Origin: Ceratorhiza oryzae-sativae
Lineage: Eukaryota > Basidiomycota > Agaricomycetes > Cantharellales > Ceratobasidiaceae
Assembly (NCBI GenBank): GCA_030998015.1
Contig: JARWMV010000234.1
Coordinates: 1,116,001-1,180,000, forward strand
Direction: 5' to 3'
DNA: 64,000 bases
A model generated the notes under the pieces. It saw only the letters and a program-made list of their open reading frames with translations. It had not been told where the DNA came from and did no database searches. Made by a program: the position numbers and the translations under genes. Below are positions 59,266 through 64,000 of the stretch, piece by piece. Each line of letters begins with the position of its first letter. Within the stretch, counting starts at the first letter, position 1.

Positions 59266-61258
59266 ATTTGGGTTTTCGTTTTCGTTTTTATCTTTTTGGG
59301 ACATGTCGAAGACACTATCACATCTTCTGTTGTATAACTAAAGGGTTGGCGTGGACTTTGGGGTCTCGTATGATGTATATATGCTCCTGTTACAAATGTA
59401 ACTGCATATACCTCGCCGTGATGGGCCTGCGATCGAGTCTAGACATTGTTCGGCATTACGTTCGCCGTCTCCGGCATCACCGAGCCTCGGAGCGCTATTT
59501 AAGGGCAAACCATTCAACGAGCCACCTGTTTGTTGTTGCTTTGTTCGACTCTTTAAGTGTAGACTAATAATAACTACGCCATGAATGCTGATCAATTTAT
59601 GTCACCCGAGCTTTGTCACAGGCTGGCTTCTAGCTCGTTCATCTTTCAGCCCAAAAGTAGGCCATTTGTGTGACAGCTCCGTTAGCTCCGATATGTATTG
59701 CCGAGCTGGCCAGGGGTGGATTGAGTACGGTAATTGGGATCTTCACATTGGTTAACGCAGAATATCCCGAATCCGTTGGTAACCAGGCTATGGGATCCAC
59801 ACTTCCCAAATGTCGTATCATCGCTTTTCATTCCAGCATGCATAACCCCTAGGAAATACTACCTAGACGGCAAAAAGTGGATAAAAATGATATAAGAAAC
59901 TTATGAGCACGTCAGTAGCGTAAACAGTCATATACAACTACCTCAGCATGAAATGGGAATATAAACACAACTCTTTGCTTGTACATTCCACGAAGGACGA
60001 GAGTCATGGGCATATCCGGCTACCATGAATCGCGTTGTATTTGTAGTGTTAGAGTGCAATATCTATTAATATATATTCGGAAAAACTGTAGCTAGGTCGC
60101 TTTATACTCTGGCGCTGGACAAACAGTGGTCAGCTCCGAGTAAGAGAACATGTATCACACCTTTCAGAGCTCGAAACAAGCCTAAAACTTATATGTGTAC
60201 TGGACCTACGCCCCCACTATATATCTTCGCCCGGTTATGATATTATATAAGCTATATGGGCTCTGGTTAAAGTATTATTTAGCCAAGGGTTGACCCCTAT
60301 GGTCATATCTCATGCTGGGGTGGCTATATGCGAGTGTTCGTGCTGCGAACAGGCTCATGAGTGTTTTTATTATTATCCATTGTTATCCATTTTTCGTGGC
60401 CGAGGTATTGTGCATTTGCCCCCGAGTCATAGCGTTGGCGTTTGGTTTGTATACGATTTTGATCGCTTCGTCAGCGTGTGGAGCTAAACTCCGTGTGGGT
60501 GTGCGGGGTGCACAGCATGCTGCAAAACCCCCTATACGTGTTCGCCTGGCTTTTTTACTCCAAATGCGAAAGGGGGGGTGCTGCAATCATCAGCTTATTA
60601 TCTGCCTCTGGTCCAGTTAGCCCGGATATCCTAGTGTCAATAGTGGGTATTTACTCTTTGGTTATAACGTATTTTATCGAGGGGCAACTACCCGGTGCAA
60701 CCTGCCATTGTTGAATCCAATCTTCGTCCAGCTCGCATTAGGTTCTCTAACCGATTGGCCTTTATGTCCCTAGTACACATATTTACTCTGGTGGAAAATA
60801 CGGCTTTGATCTGGTAGGAAGAAAGAGTGAATATGGGACGAAACGAATGAGAGCTCAACGCGTGATGTGAATTCAAGCCCAAGCTCTGGAGCGCCAAGTA
60901 GCATTCGATTTTTCAGCAGATCAGCAAGCATACTCTCGGGATGTGCACCGACTCCCGTCTTTGATACAATGCATAGCAAAGCCCATGTGCCGAACAAGGC
61001 AGTACAAAGGGGAGAGAAATGATTCGTTCTGTGGTGTGCACTGCCAAACCGGATTTTGTGTGTGGCTGTGTTTGCACTATTCGTCCAGCACTGAAGCCTC
61101 GGTCGTCAAACGGGACGCCGAGGCTGTCATAATATAAATGTCATATATACTTCTTAGCGCCTCGTCCTGTCCTCATCCGGCATTGAACAAAATTTCCTCC
61201 TAAAAACACTCATCCACCGTCAAGACCTTTCAACTGTATCGGATAAGCGCCGGCGTTC
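59266..61258. other. Gene-free stretch (about 2 kb)
   Basis: AT-rich, with frequent tatata runs (for example near 60068-60080 and 60220-60250). All open frames are short and overlapping. No tRNA, repeat copy or recognisable protein fragment was found. The last 120 bp (tataaatgtcatatatac near 61132-61149, then CT-rich sequence) look like the phosphatase promoter. Confidence 0.4.
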
Positions 61259-62568
61259 ATGGGCCACTCCACGTCTCGCTCTCGTTCTACCGTCTCCGAC
61301 CGAACACGTCAGTCGACCAGCAGCTATATTTCCGGCTCGTCGAAGCACAGTGGCACCGGTAGAATGTCTAGTCCTAGAAGCTCTTCATCTTCTCCCAACA
61401 AATCCGTGCCTTCGTATATACTCGACTCGCTGCGTGACCCTGATCTCCTGGCCGACAATTGGTACGCGCTCGCAGAACTAGAGCACCTACGTCAACAGGC
61501 TGCCAAAGAATCACTCGTACGCACTCGATACCCGAAGCCTCCAGAGGTTGCGCGATACTCGATCGCTCAGTCCGCGCTACCGGAAAACAAATCGAAAAAC
61601 CGGTACCAGAATGTGGCACCGTACGATTTGAACGCGGTGCGCGTGGGAGGAGGCGAGGGTGTTACGGGAGGGAAAGAGATGTACTTGAACGCGAGTTGGG
61701 TTCGAGAGGCAGCGGGTGGAGCTCTTTGGATCGCAGCACAGGTGAGCGGCTAGCACAGGTTGGGTGCGAGGGCGGGCGGATTGGCGACGTATTGACACAT
61801 TGGCAGGCTCCGCTACCGAACACGCATTACGAGTTTTTGGCGCTCTGCACAGATATTACACCTGCACCTAAGCGGGTTAGAACTATCGTTCAACTCACTC
61901 CATGGGTCGAGGGACGGTCCCAAGCTGCGCATCCTTACATTCCCAACGAGATTGGAGAGAGCATCGTCATTAGTCGTTTTGCCGTTTCTGCCTCCAGGAA
62001 TGGGGACGCTTCTAGGTCACGGCTCAGGGTGACCGTGGCAGGGAAACGTCAGGTCCCAGAGGCAGATTGCATCGTACGCAGCATCGAGATTCGGTATGAG
62101 AGGTGGTCTGAGGGCGAAAGCCCGGTATTTAGAGTACGTCATCTCGCTTTTGATAGCTGGGCGGACCATGGAGTGCCTCGCACGACAAGCAGCGCGTACT
62201 GGCTCGCGCTACTTGCCGATAAGGAGAATCGAGAACCAGGCGCGCTGGAGGTTGGCTCTGCCCCGCCTCCGATGATTGTTCATTGTAGTGCTGGAGTTGG
62301 ACGTACTGGGACCTTCATTACAATCTGCTCCCTTCTGCGAGCCTTTGGGATGTTACCTGCTGCATCTCGTCCGGAATGGGATACGTACGTCCCCGAACAG
62401 TCCGCTCTGGGCGCATACTTGGAGTCTTTGCCTGCAGATGATTATATTGTTCAAGAGGTCAACGCACTTAGGGAGCAGAGGATTATGATGGTGCAGATGC
62501 CTGACCAGATGGCCTTTGTTTATGAGCTTTTATCCCTAGCACTATCTAAAAGACTCGATGGGCAATAG
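61259..62568 (+). CDS. Protein tyrosine phosphatase (classical PTP domain)
   Basis: Two exons, 61259-61741 and 61807-62568, give 414 residues. A Ser-rich N-terminus of about 60 residues precedes the catalytic domain. Seen in order: KNRYQNVAPYDLNAVRV (phosphotyrosine loop), YLNASWV, HYEFLALCTDITPAPKR, a VQLTPWVEG strand, SIEIRYERW, the WPD-loop region SWADHGVPRT, the P-loop HCSAGVGRTGTF with the catalytic Cys and Arg, and the Q-loop QRIMMVQMPDQMAFVYE. The general-acid Asp is present, but the Pro of WPD is Ala. The domain lies close to yeast PTP1/Pyp-type enzymes. The intron falls after AAQ and closes in frame. It is convergent with the next gene. Confidence 0.9.
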
Positions 62569-62854
62569 CATGTATAGTTTCTTTCGCTGTACTTGTTTAC
62601 CTGGTAGTTAAGTGAATTATTGGGTGCGTGTATCCTGATGGAGCTGACATATCCGCGTGAGACACATGAGTAGACGCATTGAAGAGTCGATAAAGTACAA
62701 CATGGGTGAATGAGTATGCAAAGTCAATAAATAAATGAAAGGAACGCTGATGGACCAAGCAAAAAGAACAGTTGGGGTATGATAAATTACGAAGCTAGTT
62801 GGTTTCCCAGGCTGCAGCACGCGGCCATCGCCGCTCTTGTTCTCTGCGTAGAAC

Positions 62855-64000
62855 ATTATCGGTCTCTTCGGCCTGGCTGGGGTATATGTCGTCGTTTAGA
62901 CAGACAAGCGCAATTGAGCCATCCGAATCCATAGCTGAGAAAGCAGCTTCCGCGGTAGTAACATCCTTGACCATTGCAAAGACTGACGGTGTATCACCTA
63001 ATGACGCATATAGTTAGAAACTGCACCCATGGGCGGCAGTCAGGTGAAGACGCACCGATCACAAACCGGTAACGCTGAAGCATACGCACAGTCCACGCTC
63101 GTATGTCGACCATGGAGTCTCCAAGCACACCTCGTAGTGAGAAATCCCCAGTCTTGTAGTCTGAGACCAAGGGTAGATGAGGAACTGGATCCTGCACTGA
63201 TTCTTGCGTGGATTTTAGGCCATGCGTCGGATTGGGAAGAAAAGCCGAGAGTCCGAGGGGACCACTTGCACCAACCAGAGCGTTGATAACTGTGTGACAT
63301 TTAGATCCAAGATAATTATATCCAAAGAGAAAGGACGTACTACAGTCGCCGCATTTGGGCGCTACAAAAGCAATGTGTTTGAAAACCTCACTCGCGTTGG
63401 TGAACTCGGACGGGAAGCAAGTGTTGAATTCGATCTGGCACTGTAGAAACGGATTTTTAAACTGTGGCCAATATCGTGACCCGTAATAGCCGAGGAAAGT
63501 GTAAGGGTAACCATCTTGACTGGCTATTCGGATGAGGGGTAAGTACGCTTCTCCCCGGACTCGTTAGAACTTACTGAAGGAATATTTCGTATTGCGTGTG
63601 ATACGTGGCTGGCCCGGGACGGCGGCGGCGGCCTCCAACCGCTCACTGGACAAGCTTTCTCGCTTTGGTAGCGTGATAAATAGCCTCTTGTTTGGTGTCT
63701 CGCTTTTGCCCCCGAGTTCCATCCAAGCTTGCTCCGACGTCACCGCATCCCACTCATCATCTTTGCCGCCAAGCCGCGCGACGATCCAACTCCAGAGCAA
63801 ACCCTCCCTCCAACGCTCGACAATAAAGTGTGCGGCAATGAAACCCATATGCGCGTCACGCAACTTGGGATCGGTGCGGAATGGATGCGAGGATGTCGCC
63901 GCGAGCTCTTGCGCCCAGATGAGCGAGATCTCCGCAAAGATCGACCGCCTGAACGCCTTGGCTTCGTGCACCACGTATGGGCGTTTTCGGAGACCGAACC
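62855..64000 (-). CDS. C-terminal part of a Stealth / xylosylphosphotransferase-like protein (cut by window edge)
   Basis: Only the 3' part is in the window; the gene continues beyond 64000. The first exon in view reads RPYVVHEAKAFRRSIFAEI, then SLIWAQELAATSSHPFR, AHFIVERWREGLLWSWIVAR and LPKRESLSSERLEAA. Later exons give SQDGYPYTFLGYYGSRYWP, FTNASEVFKHIAFVAPKCGD, ALVGASGPLGLSAFLP and a last exon ending DDIPQPGRRDR at 62855-62857. The AFRRSIFAE...TSSHPFR block resembles conserved region 3 of Stealth proteins. The EVFKHIAF-CGDC-ASGPLGLSAFLP order resembles the Cryptococcus xylosylphosphotransferase XPT1 group, Golgi enzymes that add xylose-phosphate to mannose. This is recognition from memory of the family, so moderate confidence; introns are short GT-AG. 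Confidence 0.5.

Overview
This is a nuclear fungal contig. Every confident gene is broken by many short GT-AG introns of about 40-65 nt, tRNA genes carry introns, and the proteins are fungal: a Zn2Cys6 regulator, COQ5, MED7, MOT1, AOS1 and fungal-type GPI-anchored proteins. Intron density and gene content point to a filamentous basidiomycete (Agaricomycetes). A Rhizoctonia/Cantharellales-like source is my impression, not something the sequence proves. Several CDS models below were assembled exon by exon and close in frame.

Layout. 1-6400 is gene-poor and holds one arm of an old dispersed repeat (about 3890-5490). 6473-12806: a small GPI-type surface protein, the SPF45/DRT111 splicing factor (minus) and an NCS1-type nucleobase permease (plus). 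13200-15519: two tandem SLATT-type two-helix membrane proteins, the second with an apparent 1-nt frameshift. 16013-16104: tRNA-Gly(UCC) with an intron. 17116-22712: the SUMO-E1 subunit AOS1 and a large Zn2Cys6 transcription factor (both minus). After a 2.5-kb gene-free stretch come COQ5, cullin-1 and a DUF2235 hydrolase-like protein (25184-32609, plus). 33270-35600 is the second, inverted copy of the dispersed repeat, with two extra internal segments. 36742-38483: MED7 and a second GPI-type protein, convergent. 38966-51168 is a compact housekeeping block: SDH1, a TBC1D5-like Rab-GAP (both minus) and the Swi2/Snf2 ATPase MOT1 (plus). Then come tRNA-Val(CAC) with an intron, an IAH1-type GDSL esterase, two tandem O-fucosyltransferase-like type II membrane proteins (minus), a GDP-fucose-transporter-like gene (plus), a tyrosine phosphatase and, cut by the right edge, the C-terminal part of a Stealth/xylosylphosphotransferase-like protein.

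Functional links. The 53247-59265 group (two candidate fucosyltransferases divergent from a GDP-sugar transporter of the GDP-fucose type) reads as a small Golgi fucosylation locus, with another possible Golgi glyco-enzyme 3.6 kb away. The tandem SLATT pair is the most unusual item: SLATT proteins are best known as predicted membrane effectors of prokaryotic nucleotide-signalling conflict systems, and the fungal branch has no described role that I know of. Most of the rest is core eukaryotic machinery (splicing, SUMOylation, SCF ubiquitin ligase, ubiquinone synthesis, TCA cycle, Mediator, TBP recycling) in unremarkable order.
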